A DNA stretch of 64,000 nt. Source: Clostridia bacterium (GTDB lineage: Bacteria > Bacillota > Clostridia > Lachnospirales > CAG-274). A program made the position numbers and the translations under genes. The stretch lies in NCBI GenBank assembly GCA_030524425.1, contig JAUNGN010000008.1:2689-66688 (forward strand), read 5' to 3'. Positions 28,988-36,657 of the stretch are shown one piece after another. Position 1 is the stretch's first letter; each line of letters begins with the position of its first letter. The notes beneath the pieces were generated by a model. That model ran no database searches. It saw only the letters and a list, made by a program, of their open reading frames with translations, and was not told the origin of the DNA.

Positions 28988-31168
28988 ATGATAAATTTAA
29001 GCTTTGAGAAAATTTACTCAACAGACAGAATCAAAGAAAACTGTTATATAGGATTACCTTTTAAAAAGGGTGAACTTAAAAGTAAGGCAACGGTTTCCGT
29101 AACAGACTGTAACAACAGGGAATATGCCTCACAGTCAAAGGCGGCCGCCCTTTGGGATGACGGCAGTGTAAAATGGCTTTTTACACGCTTTGAGGCAGAT
29201 ATTAAGGCAAACAAAGGCGCCGAATATCTGCTCCATACAGACAGATGCCCCGCTGAGTTTGATGGAATAAGCCTTAAGGAGGATATAGTTGATACGGGGA
29301 GTATAAAAGTTAAATTCGGCAAAGACAGCAGACTTTTTGATTACGTTGAATACAGGGGCAAAAAATATGCAGATATAGTAAAAATGCCTATATTAAAGGA
29401 TAAAAAGGGAAATGAATACACACCTGTTGTTAAAAGCCGTGAAGTTATTGAAGAGGGAAAACTCTGCACAATTATAAAATGCAGGGGCAGTCACATTTTA
29501 AGCAACGAAAGTGTTTACGAATTTGAAATTAAGCTTACTTTCAACAGAAACAAAAGTGAGTTTGAGCTTGGCTACAGACTCATAAATACTACAGATGAAA
29601 GGCTTGACATAAAAAGCCTTGTAATACCCTCAGAAATTGAAACCAAGGGCAATGTAAAATGTGTCACAGGTATTTCCAACTACAAAACAAGGCTTACGCA
29701 AAGCACAGGTGAGGAAATATTTACATATATTGACGCCGAAATGCTTAAATACGAGTCAAACGAGCACAACCCGGAGGTATTTTACGGCACCTTTTTCGGT
29801 GACCTTACAGACGATGAAAAGGGCATAACCGCAGCAGTATATCAGGCACATCAGAATTTTCCCAAGGCAATAAGAGTGGCTGAGAACAAAATGGAAGTGC
29901 TCCTTGTTCCCGAAGATACAGGCAATGTTAAAATGGAAAGGGGCATGGCAAGGGAACAGAAGGTAAAGTATTTTTTACATGATGCAAAAGAGGATATACA
30001 GAGTATAAACAACAGAACAATAATTTATCAGATGCCTGACAAGGCTTGTGTAAAACCTCAGGTTTTCAGAGATGCAGATGTTTTCCCCGATGTATTTGCA
30101 GACGGGTATAACTATGACATAGAGATGTTTATTACGTCAAAGGCAGACGAACACTCCCGTGCCTACGGCATGATGAACTGGGGGGATTCTCCTGATATGG
30201 GTTACACCGCTCAGGGCAGAGGGGGAGGCGCTCTTGTATGGACAAACAATGAATATGACTTCCCTCATGCCTGTGCTCTTCAATACGCAAGGACAGGAAC
30301 AAGAAGATTTTTAGACTATGTTATTGTAAGTGCGGAACACTGGATGGATGCAGACGTATGCCATTACAGCAAGGACCCTCTTATTTTCGGTGGGCAGTAT
30401 GAGCACACATGGGGTCATATTTTAGGCGGAAACATAGCCTGCTCCCATGAATGGGTGGAAGGACTTCTGGACTACTATCATTTTACGGGAAATATTGAGG
30501 CATACAACACTGCAATAGGCATTGGCGAAAATGTAATAAGACTGCTTGAAACGCCCATGTTTAAAAATCCCGGAGAAGCAAACGCAAGAGAAACAGGCTG
30601 GGCACTCAGGACACTGACAGCCCTCTATTTGGAAACAAATGACACAAAATGGCTTGAAAAATGTGACCGTATTGCAGGCCACTTTGAGGAATGGGAAAAT
30701 AAATACGGTCTTTGGCTTGCACCCTACACCGACAATACAGCCATAAGAGCAGTGTTTATGATTTCCGTTGCCGCAGGCAGTCTTATGAGATACTACAGAG
30801 TTTGTCCCCGTGAAAAAACAAAGGAAATGATATTAAGAGCAGTAAAGGATTTATGTGACAATGCAAGGCTTGAAAACGGTCTTTTCTATTACAAAGAGCT
30901 GCCAAGCTTAAAAAGACCGGGGAATAATCCCCTTATACTTGAGGCCCTTGCAATAGCCTATGAATTAAGCGGTGATGAGGAATATATTAAAGCAGGTCTG
31001 CCTACACTTAAATATGTAATGAGCTATAAGGCGGCAGGCGTAAGCTTTGACAAAAGAATTGAGGAGGACAGCCTTATACAGGGAAATGCGGGAACTAAAA
31101 GCTTTGCACAGCTTATGATACCCGTAACGGTTTTCTATGTTACGGCACAAAGGCTGGGACTGCTATAA
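28988..31168 (+). CDS. PcRGLX/YetA-family protein (exo-rhamnogalacturonan-lyase-like)
   Basis: 726 residues without a signal peptide. The N-terminal barrel carries CYIGLPFKKGELKSKATV and the hallmark AALWDDGSVKWL of the PcRGLX/YetA family. A central beta-sandwich follows (about 250-350). The last 350 residues look like an alpha/alpha toroid, with aromatic and His/Glu-rich repeats such as GGQYEHTWGHILGG and ARETGWALRTLTAL. Characterised relatives are exo-lyases on rhamnogalacturonan I (PL26); bacterial YetA-type proteins are less studied. Cytoplasmic location suggests action on imported oligosaccharides. GGGAGG precedes the ATG. Family is my recognition; substrate is inferred. Confidence 0.8.
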   Translation: MINLSFEKIYSTDRIKENCYIGLPFKKGELKSKATVSVTDCNNREYASQSKAAALWDDGSVKWLFTRFEADIKANKGAEYLLHTDRCPAEFDGISLKEDIVDTGSIKVKFGKDSRLFDYVEYRGKKYADIVKMPILKDKKGNEYTPVVKSREVIEEGKLCTIIKCRGSHILSNESVYEFEIKLTFNRNKSEFELGYRLINTTDERLDIKSLVIPSEIETKGNVKCVTGISNYKTRLTQSTGEEIFTYIDAEMLKYESNEHNPEVFYGTFFGDLTDDEKGITAAVYQAHQNFPKAIRVAENKMEVLLVPEDTGNVKMERGMAREQKVKYFLHDAKEDIQSINNRTIIYQMPDKACVKPQVFRDADVFPDVFADGYNYDIEMFITSKADEHSRAYGMMNWGDSPDMGYTAQGRGGGALVWTNNEYDFPHACALQYARTGTRRFLDYVIVSAEHWMDADVCHYSKDPLIFGGQYEHTWGHILGGNIACSHEWVEGLLDYYHFTGNIEAYNTAIGIGENVIRLLETPMFKNPGEANARETGWALRTLTALYLETNDTKWLEKCDRIAGHFEEWENKYGLWLAPYTDNTAIRAVFMISVAAGSLMRYYRVCPREKTKEMILRAVKDLCDNARLENGLFYYKELPSLKRPGNNPLILEALAIAYELSGDEEYIKAGLPTLKYVMSYKAAGVSFDKRIEEDSLIQGNAGTKSFAQLMIPVTVFYVTAQRLGLL

Positions 31169-31179
31169 TTATAATAATA

Positions 31180-31222
31180 CAAAAAGAAAGCTTCTGCAGA
31201 TAACCCGTCTGCAGAAGCTTTT
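31180..31222. terminator. Terminator hairpin, copy A of the duplicated unit
   Basis: AAGCTTCTGCAGA (plus-strand 31188-31200) pairs with TCTGCAGAAGCTT (31208-31220) around a 7-base loop. On the minus strand TCTTTTTG follows, so it best terminates the peptide gene at 31231. On the plus strand it may also end the YetA-family gene. Confidence 0.82.
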
Positions 31223-31911
31223 GCAGTTATTTACATATTAATATTTTTAATATTAACAGTTCCGTAATTATATTTCAAATATTTTTCAGACTGAGTAACA
31301 GCAGTTATATTACTTAAGGCAATGGCTGTCTGACTGCTATAAGTCCATATACTTAATTCGGGCTTAATATATTTCATAGCTTTATCCCCCTCTTATTTGT
31401 TTGTAATATCCTCATATTGTGTAAGAGCGTTATATTCCTCTGCGGTACACACCTTTAACTGTGCATTTGCATAAGGTGAATAGATATTATCAATAATTAA
31501 GCTGAATACATACTGATTATCGGCATTGGTCTGAGGAGAATCAACAGTATACTTATACCTTAAATTAAAGCCCTCGTCACTGCCTTCTGCAGAATATATA
31601 CTTCCTTTTCCCTGAGTAACATTATCACTGTCAGTAACAACAGGAGTGTCACCAAGTACAATATTGTCATAGCCTGATGTGCCGTCAGTGCTTTTAATAT
31701 ATGTGTTTTCCGTAGGTATGCTTACAAACCATGCAAGATATTGAGGCTCTTCCTCACCTGTCACAGTTGATTCAAATACTGTTGCAACAGTACTGCCGTT
31801 TATACCTCCCGTATTATCCTGCTCTATAATTTCATCACCTGATGCCATATGGGATTTTGCAAAAGGCTCTGCATTTCCACCCTCATTGCTTTCAGCAACA
31901 AAGGAGGCATG
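31187..31911. repeat. Near-identical repeat, copy A (725 bp)
   Basis: Matches 33434-34158 base for base apart from a handful of changes, mostly in the terminator hairpin. It covers the terminator, the whole 48-residue peptide gene and the last ~172 codons of the large gene at 31393. Similarity falls abruptly upstream of it within the large genes. Confidence 0.92.
31231..31377 (-). CDS. 48-residue peptide with MKY-KPEL start, copy A
   Basis: Short frame of 48 codons. It starts MKYIKPELSIW, has a central small/hydrophobic stretch (AIALSNITAV) and ends YGTVNIKNINM. There is no Cys and no signal peptide. GAGGGGGAT precedes the ATG at good spacing, and the gene begins 15 bases after the stop of the large secreted protein at 31393, so the two form one transcript ending in a hairpin. 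The second copy (33478-33624) differs by one residue (Ile43 to Val). The basic K-P-E-L opening resembles leaders of small uncharacterised peptides I recall from gut Firmicutes and Bacteroidetes. Function unknown: peptide precursor, chaperone-like partner or signal are all possible. Confidence 0.72.
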   Translation of the reverse strand: MKYIKPELSIWTYSSQTAIALSNITAVTQSEKYLKYNYGTVNIKNINM

Positions 31912-33294
31912 GGTTTCTGCAGGATTACCATAATCCCCGTTAACAATAAGCTGAAGCACTCCGTTATTATTTATCATTTCATAATCAGAATTTGCATTTG
32001 CAAATGCACTCTCAGTCAAATATTCAGCACTGTTTGCATTTGTAATATTTACTCTGGATTTAATTGTAGGTTCAGCCTCAGTCAATACATTAGCCGGTGT
32101 ATCACTTTTAAATCCTCCATAACCTATATCAATTACTTTACCCTTACACAGATATATATCTGCCGTACTGTTTCCGCTTATTTCAGGATAAGCATTAATA
32201 TTAGGATTACCGCTTCTTCCGCTTATATTACAAACTCCATTGTTATAAATGCCTATGTCACCGCCTGTTATGCTTCCTCCGTATACATTTACTGTTCCAT
32301 TGTTTTTAATAACATTACCGCTGCCTGAACCTGCAATATTACCGCTGTAAATATTAAGAGTGCCGTCATTAACAATACTTACAGCCGATATAGAGCCTTT
32401 TCCCGTACAATCACATATATTCAATGTTGCACCGGGCATAACCCATATTCTTTCGCATTGAAGGTCAAAACCGTTAAGACAAAGATCTATTACAGTATCT
32501 CCGCCATCAGTAGAATAATGACTGCATGTAAAACTATTAAGAAGGTAATAGCTTCCCGTACAAGTATATAAATAATTATATGATGATACTCCCTTAAATT
32601 TATGATCATCTAATCCTGTTACAGTCAAATTATGATGCTGATAGACTTTCAAATTATAAACTATAGCATTCGCACCTTTGGTTTTAAGCACACTTTTGAA
32701 AGATGCATTCTGTCTGATTCCGCAAATATAATAAACCGAATGTGTAGTAGTTACGGGGTTAGCTGTTTTGTTTGTATAAGTAAATAAAGTATCTCCTAAA
32801 GTTTGTCCTGTAATTTCAGTATTCTTTTTTGAGGTAGACACATAAGAGTCACCTAAATAGTATGACTTTACACTATCATTACCCGAAGCCGGAATATAAA
32901 CCGTACCGCTTGTATTTACACCGGTCCAAACCTTACTTGATCCGCTGCCTGTATTTGCGGCAATAACACTTCCCGCAGGGTCAAATTCTACACTCATATA
33001 AGCAGGTATGTAAACTTTATATGTAAATTTATAAACAATACATTTAAAGTATTTACTTCCGCCGCTTGGATAGCTTATTTCGCTTAAATTGCTATAAGTC
33101 CCCTTTAAATATGTAGTGCTGTCATAGGAAAAGGATGAAGGATTTGAGGTTGAGGATGTACCTTCAAATACTTTCACCTCACTTGAAACCGATATATTGA
33201 CATTATTTTCGGCAATTGCTTCAACAGCAAACAAATTAAATGCCCCAAACAGGATGCAAAGATTTAAAATAATACATATAGTTCTTTTTAGCAT
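31393..33294 (-). CDS. Secreted beta-helix-like surface protein, copy A
   Basis: 633 residues. Signal peptide about 1-28 (CIILNLCILFGAFNLF core). The N-terminal domain (about 30-230) is Ser/Thr/Tyr-rich. A short-repeat region (about 290-385) has units such as NDGTLNIYSG, NNGTVNVYGG and NNGVCNISG, which would fold as a right-handed parallel beta-helix like adhesins. The C-terminal ~172 residues (HASFVAESNEGG to YEDITNK) are almost identical to the protein at 33640. No LPXTG, SLH or dockerin is seen. It is followed by the 48-residue peptide gene. AAGGAGGAG precedes the ATG. Function unknown; a surface adhesin or peptide-associated exoprotein is plausible. Confidence 0.85.
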   Translation of the reverse strand: MLKRTICIILNLCILFGAFNLFAVEAIAENNVNISVSSEVKVFEGTSSTSNPSSFSYDSTTYLKGTYSNLSEISYPSGGSKYFKCIVYKFTYKVYIPAYMSVEFDPAGSVIAANTGSGSSKVWTGVNTSGTVYIPASGNDSVKSYYLGDSYVSTSKKNTEITGQTLGDTLFTYTNKTANPVTTTHSVYYICGIRQNASFKSVLKTKGANAIVYNLKVYQHHNLTVTGLDDHKFKGVSSYNYLYTCTGSYYLLNSFTCSHYSTDGGDTVIDLCLNGFDLQCERIWVMPGATLNICDCTGKGSISAVSIVNDGTLNIYSGNIAGSGSGNVIKNNGTVNVYGGSITGGDIGIYNNGVCNISGRSGNPNINAYPEISGNSTADIYLCKGKVIDIGYGGFKSDTPANVLTEAEPTIKSRVNITNANSAEYLTESAFANANSDYEMINNNGVLQLIVNGDYGNPAETHASFVAESNEGGNAEPFAKSHMASGDEIIEQDNTGGINGSTVATVFESTVTGEEEPQYLAWFVSIPTENTYIKSTDGTSGYDNIVLGDTPVVTDSDNVTQGKGSIYSAEGSDEGFNLRYKYTVDSPQTNADNQYVFSLIIDNIYSPYANAQLKVCTAEEYNALTQYEDITNK

Positions 33295-33330
33295 AGTTTG
33301 CTCCTCCTTTAAAGCTTATATATTATAATA

Positions 33331-33360
33331 ATTATAACACTTCGATTATATGGGTTGTAA
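33331..33360 (-). promoter_or_regulatory. Promoter of copy A unit
   Basis: TTACAA and TATAAT (minus strand) with 18 bases between, about 35 bases before the ATG at 33294. The same elements and spacing recur in copy B, within roughly 130 bases of near-identical upstream sequence. Confidence 0.7.
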
Positions 33361-33426
33361 TATACAAATTACTCAAAAAAATTAATAAATATATGTATAA
33401 ATTGTCTAAATATGGCGATTTTTTTG

Positions 33427-33467
33427 CAAAAAGAAAGCTTCTGCAAACAGGTTGTCTGCAGAAGCTT
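33427..33467 (-). terminator. Terminator hairpin, copy B
   Basis: A 15-bp stem (33435-33449 with 33453-33467) and a 3-base loop are followed on the minus strand by TTCTTTTT. The loop-proximal bases differ from copy A, but pairing is kept and even lengthened. Confidence 0.85.
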
Positions 33468-34158
33468 TTGCAGTTATTTACATATTAATATTTTTAACAT
33501 TAACAGTTCCGTAATTATATTTCAAATATTTTTCAGACTGAGTAACAGCAGTTATATTACTTAAGGCAATGGCTGTCTGACTGCTATAAGTCCATATACT
33601 TAATTCGGGCTTAATATATTTCATAGCTTTATCCCCCTCTTATTTGTTTGTAATATCCTCATATTGTGTAAGAGCGTTATATTCCTCTGCGGTACACACC
33701 TTTAACTGTGCATTTGCATAAGGTGAATAGATATTATCAATAATTAAGCTGAATACATACTGATTATCGGCATTGGTCTGAGGAGAATCAACAGTATACT
33801 TATACCTTAAATTAAAGCCCTCGTCACTGCCTTCTGCAGAATATATACTTCCTTTTCCCTGAGTAACATTATCACTGTCAGTAACAACAGGAGTGTCACC
33901 AAGTACAATATTGTCATAGCCTGATGTGCCGTCAGTGCTTTTAATATATGTGTTTTCCGTAGGTATGCTTACAAACCATGCAAGATATTGAGGCTCTTCC
34001 TCACCTGTCACAGTTGATTCAAATACTGTTGCAACAGTACTGCCGTTTATACCTCCCGTATTATCCTGCTCTATAATTTCATCACCTGATGCCATATGGG
34101 ATTTTGCAAAAGGCTCTGCATTTTCACCCTCATTGCTTTCAGCAACAAAGGAGGCATG
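33434..34158. repeat. Near-identical repeat, copy B (725 bp)
   Basis: Partner of 31187-31911 at a constant offset of 2247 bases. Differences I could find: a few bases in the hairpin, one in the peptide gene (Ile43Val), and scattered ones near the upstream edge (Gly/Glu in SNEGxNAEP). Confidence 0.92.
33478..33624 (-). CDS. 48-residue peptide with MKY-KPEL start, copy B
   Basis: Identical to the peptide at 31231 except Val at residue 43. It has the same ribosome binding site, the same 15-base gap from the large upstream gene and the same downstream hairpin. Two copies with only one conservative change suggest a translated, useful product, but recent duplication or gene conversion alone could also explain the identity. 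Confidence 0.72.
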   Translation of the reverse strand: MKYIKPELSIWTYSSQTAIALSNITAVTQSEKYLKYNYGTVNVKNINM

Positions 34159-35655
34159 AGATACTGCAGGCAATGCATCATTAATAACAAGCTGAATTAC
34201 TCCGTTATTATTTAACATATTATACTCAGAATTATTATTTTTAAATACACTTAAATAATCCGTTTCATTTTGGTTTGTAATATCCAAACCTCTTCCAAGC
34301 ATAGGCTCGCTCTCAACATCTACAACAACAGGTGAATCACTTTCAAAGCCCTCTTCACCTATATTGATTATTTTATCCTTGCATAAATAAATATCTGTTG
34401 TACCGCCATTTATTACAGGTTTACCGCTTATATTAAGAGTACCCTGATTATAAATGCCTGTATCCAGTCCAGAAATTTTGCCGCCATATACATTCATTAC
34501 TCCGTAATTTTCAACAGCTCTGCTTGGTGCTGTGGTAACCTTTTGACCATTCTCAGTGTCAACTACAGTAACATTACCGCTGCTTTGTATTGCTCCGCCG
34601 TATATATTCAATTCTCCGTAGTTTTCAACAGCTTTGTACCAGTCTGTATTAATAGTACCGCCGTATATATTAAGAGTACCATTATTAACAATAACAGCCG
34701 ATTGTATAGAACCTGTATTCATACAATCGCATATATTTAAAGTATTTCCCTCGGGAATTGTTATAGTTCGACCTCTTGGCCATGTAGCGTTATTAGAATT
34801 TGAAAATGTATAAGAGTGCCCATTAAGACAAACATTTTTTTTATTATTTACAAATGGTGTAAAAATACCATCATAATAATTCGTACTAGTATCTCGCGAA
34901 ATATAGCAATACTCTTTATCACCGTCATTACTAACCCATATGTTATCTGAACCAACTCCTTCACAATCTAAAGATACATTATGATTTGATCTGTGCAATT
35001 GAGTTGTTACTATTTTATTAACACTTGCATTTACACTATATGTTTTAATTGAGAACTTATATTGAGTTGCATTTCTTGCACCGAAAACAACAAATATATG
35101 ATAACCCTTTGTAACAGTACCAGCTGTATTATTGGTAAGTGTAAAGTAATAACTGCTATCGTTTTTCACACTGAGTACTCCCTGCTTTTGCGTTGTTGCA
35201 TAACCTATATTATAATAGCTCGGAGTACTGGTAGAAGCTGATGAAGGCACAAGGAAGCTTGACCTATTTTCTCCTATACCGCACCATGCTCTATTGGTAC
35301 CGCTGGAGCTTTGAACCTTCTGCATAGAGCCCTCAACAGTCGGATATACAGTACACTGTGTATATGGAGGCATCTTAACATTAAATATAAACCTGTGACT
35401 AATAACCTTACAATTTTTATTCTCCGCACTGGTATAACTATTAGAGCCATAATTTGCATACGACGATATATCATAGCTTGAATCAAAGTCAACGGAACTT
35501 GGTGTTGAATTGGTTGTACTGGATTGATATACATGTAAATATCTTTGAATACTGACTAGAGTTGCATCCTCGGCACTTGCTTCAGCCGTAAACAAATTAA
35601 ATGCCCCAAACAAGATGCAAAGATTTAATATAATACATATAATTCTTTTTAACAT
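33640..35655 (-). CDS. Secreted beta-helix-like surface protein, copy B
   Basis: 671 residues. The signal peptide is almost the same as in copy A. The N-terminal ~250 residues are clearly different from copy A in sequence but share Ser/Thr/Tyr/Asn-rich composition. The repeat region (about 300-430) has units such as NNGTLNIYGG, NYGELNIYGG, NYGVMNVYGG and NQGTLNISG, of parallel beta-helix type. The last ~172 residues match copy A with one change. It has its own promoter and is followed by its own 48-residue peptide gene. The pattern is a constant C-terminus and peptide with a variable exposed part. Function unknown. Confidence 0.85.
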   Translation of the reverse strand: MLKRIICIILNLCILFGAFNLFTAEASAEDATLVSIQRYLHVYQSSTTNSTPSSVDFDSSYDISSYANYGSNSYTSAENKNCKVISHRFIFNVKMPPYTQCTVYPTVEGSMQKVQSSSGTNRAWCGIGENRSSFLVPSSASTSTPSYYNIGYATTQKQGVLSVKNDSSYYFTLTNNTAGTVTKGYHIFVVFGARNATQYKFSIKTYSVNASVNKIVTTQLHRSNHNVSLDCEGVGSDNIWVSNDGDKEYCYISRDTSTNYYDGIFTPFVNNKKNVCLNGHSYTFSNSNNATWPRGRTITIPEGNTLNICDCMNTGSIQSAVIVNNGTLNIYGGTINTDWYKAVENYGELNIYGGAIQSSGNVTVVDTENGQKVTTAPSRAVENYGVMNVYGGKISGLDTGIYNQGTLNISGKPVINGGTTDIYLCKDKIINIGEEGFESDSPVVVDVESEPMLGRGLDITNQNETDYLSVFKNNNSEYNMLNNNGVIQLVINDALPAVSHASFVAESNEGENAEPFAKSHMASGDEIIEQDNTGGINGSTVATVFESTVTGEEEPQYLAWFVSIPTENTYIKSTDGTSGYDNIVLGDTPVVTDSDNVTQGKGSIYSAEGSDEGFNLRYKYTVDSPQTNADNQYVFSLIIDNIYSPYANAQLKVCTAEEYNALTQYEDITNK

Positions 35656-35691
35656 AATTTGCTCCTCCTTTAAAGCCTATATATTATAATA

Positions 35692-35721
35692 ATTATAACA
35701 CTTCGATTATATAAGTTGTAA
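35692..35721 (-). promoter_or_regulatory. Promoter of copy B unit
   Basis: TTACAA - 18 bases - TATAAT on the minus strand, about 37 bases before the ATG at 35655. It is conserved with copy A at 33331-33360. Confidence 0.7.
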
Positions 35722-35787
35722 TATACAAATTACTCAAAAAAATTAATAAATTTATGTATAAATTGTCTAAATATGGCGATTTTTTTT

Positions 35788-35825
35788 GCAAAAAAACAGC
35801 CCCAAAGCTTAAACTTCAAGGCTGT
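35788..35825 (-). terminator. Terminator upstream of copy B
   Basis: ACAGCC (minus strand, 35825-35820) pairs with GGCTGT (35801-35796) around an 18-base loop, then a run of seven T. It probably ends the tRNA-Arg transcript. Confidence 0.65.
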
Positions 35826-35896
35826 AAAGTCTGAATTTAAGGGTAAATTTAAAATTCCCTATGCTGATATTATTTTATTTCGTTTGTATAATATCG

Positions 35897-35941
35897 GGTG
35901 TGGTTCTGAAAACCACACCACAGGCTGTGGAAAAACCACAG
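35897..35941 (-). other. Two adjacent hairpins downstream of tRNA-Arg
   Basis: CTGTGG / CCACAG with a 5-base loop (35925-35941) and a 9-bp GGTGTGGTT / AACCACACC stem (35897-35919). They lie seven and more bases past the tRNA 3' end. Neither has a good U tract, so they may guide tRNA 3' processing or protect the precursor rather than terminate it. Between these and the copy B promoter I see nothing else. Confidence 0.5.
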
Positions 35942-35947
35942 ACAAAA

Positions 35948-36019
35948 TGCATCCCAGGGGAATCGAACCCCTATTTCTCAGTCCGGAGCCAAGCGTTCTA
36001 TCCATTAGACTAGGGATGC
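35948..36019 (-). tRNA. tRNA-Arg (anticodon CCG)
   Basis: 72-nt cloverleaf. The acceptor stem is GCATCCC/GGGATGC with discriminator A, the D arm contains AATGGATAGA, and the anticodon stem CTTGG/CTGAG holds loop CTCCGGA (anticodon CCG, reads CGG). The T arm has GGTTCGATTCC. CCA is not encoded. Confidence 0.95.
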
Positions 36020-36045
36020 AGATTATGGTTTTTAAGCATCATTGA

Positions 36046-36068
36046 GGCTGCCGTAAAGACCGGCAGCC
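36046..36068. terminator. Hairpin between fumarase beta subunit and tRNA-Arg
   Basis: Perfect 8-bp GC-rich stem (GGCTGCCG / CGGCAGCC) with a 7-base loop, 24 bases past the gene's stop. The minus-strand side lacks a U run, so termination strength is uncertain. Confidence 0.45.
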
Positions 36069-36091
36069 TTAAAACACTTATGAATAGCTTA

Positions 36092-36640
36092 CTATTTTCT
36101 ATACTTCTGAGGCTCTGTTTCATACAAATTATTTCCCTCACTGTCAATAATAACAATACCCGGGAAATTCTCCACCTCAAGTCTGTGTACAGCCTCTGAG
36201 CCTAAGTCCTCATAAGCCACAACTTCACACTTCTTAACGCATGTGCTGAGGAGTGCTCCCGCACCGCCAACAGCACCTATATAAACTGCACCGTATTTTT
36301 TCATTGCATCCACAACTGCTTTATTTCTTGCCCCCTTACCTATCATGCAGGTAAGTCCAAGCTTTATTGTTTCGGGGGAATAAGCATCCATTCTGTAGCT
36401 TGTTGTAGGCCCTGCCGAGCCTATAGGCTCGCCGGGCTTTGCAGGTGCAGGGCCTGCAAAATAAATAGCCTGATTCTTAATGTCAAAAGGCAAAGCTATG
36501 CCCTTTTTTAAATTTTCAAGCATTCTCTTATGTGCCGCATCTCTTGCCGTATATATTACACCGCTTATTGTTACCAAATCTCCTGCCTTTAATTCCCTTG
36601 CTTTTTCTACGGTAACAGGTGTAGTCAAGTTTATATTCAT
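36092..36640 (-). CDS. Class I fumarate hydratase, beta (C-terminal) subunit
   Basis: 182 residues of the Fe-S hydro-lyase C-terminal family. Characteristic stretches are LKAGDLVTISGVIYTARDAAHKR, AIYFAGPAPAKPG, GSAGPTTSYRMD and IGKGARNKAVVDAM. With the alpha subunit at 38306 it forms the two-subunit, oxygen-sensitive enzyme that interconverts fumarate and malate. A tartrate dehydratase cannot be fully excluded. AGGAGGTCGG precedes the ATG. A membrane protein gene separates it from the alpha subunit, although all three lie on one strand with gaps of 17-19 bases. Confidence 0.93.
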   Translation of the reverse strand: MNINLTTPVTVEKARELKAGDLVTISGVIYTARDAAHKRMLENLKKGIALPFDIKNQAIYFAGPAPAKPGEPIGSAGPTTSYRMDAYSPETIKLGLTCMIGKGARNKAVVDAMKKYGAVYIGAVGGAGALLSTCVKKCEVVAYEDLGSEAVHRLEVENFPGIVIIDSEGNNLYETEPQKYRK

Positions 36641-36657
36641 ATCAGACCGACCTCCTG

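Noticed and set aside
31187..35655. Diversity-generating retroelement explaining the variable middles
   Set aside because: No reverse transcriptase or template/variable repeat with A-specific changes is present; simple duplication and recombination suffices.
35948..36019. tRNA-Arg as integration site for the neighbouring duplication
   Set aside because: I found no second copy of the tRNA 3' end, no integrase and no att-like repeat; adjacency is probably chance.
35773..36045. 90-codon plus-strand open frame
   Set aside because: It overlaps the tRNA-Arg, its processing hairpins and a terminator, and has no credible start signal.
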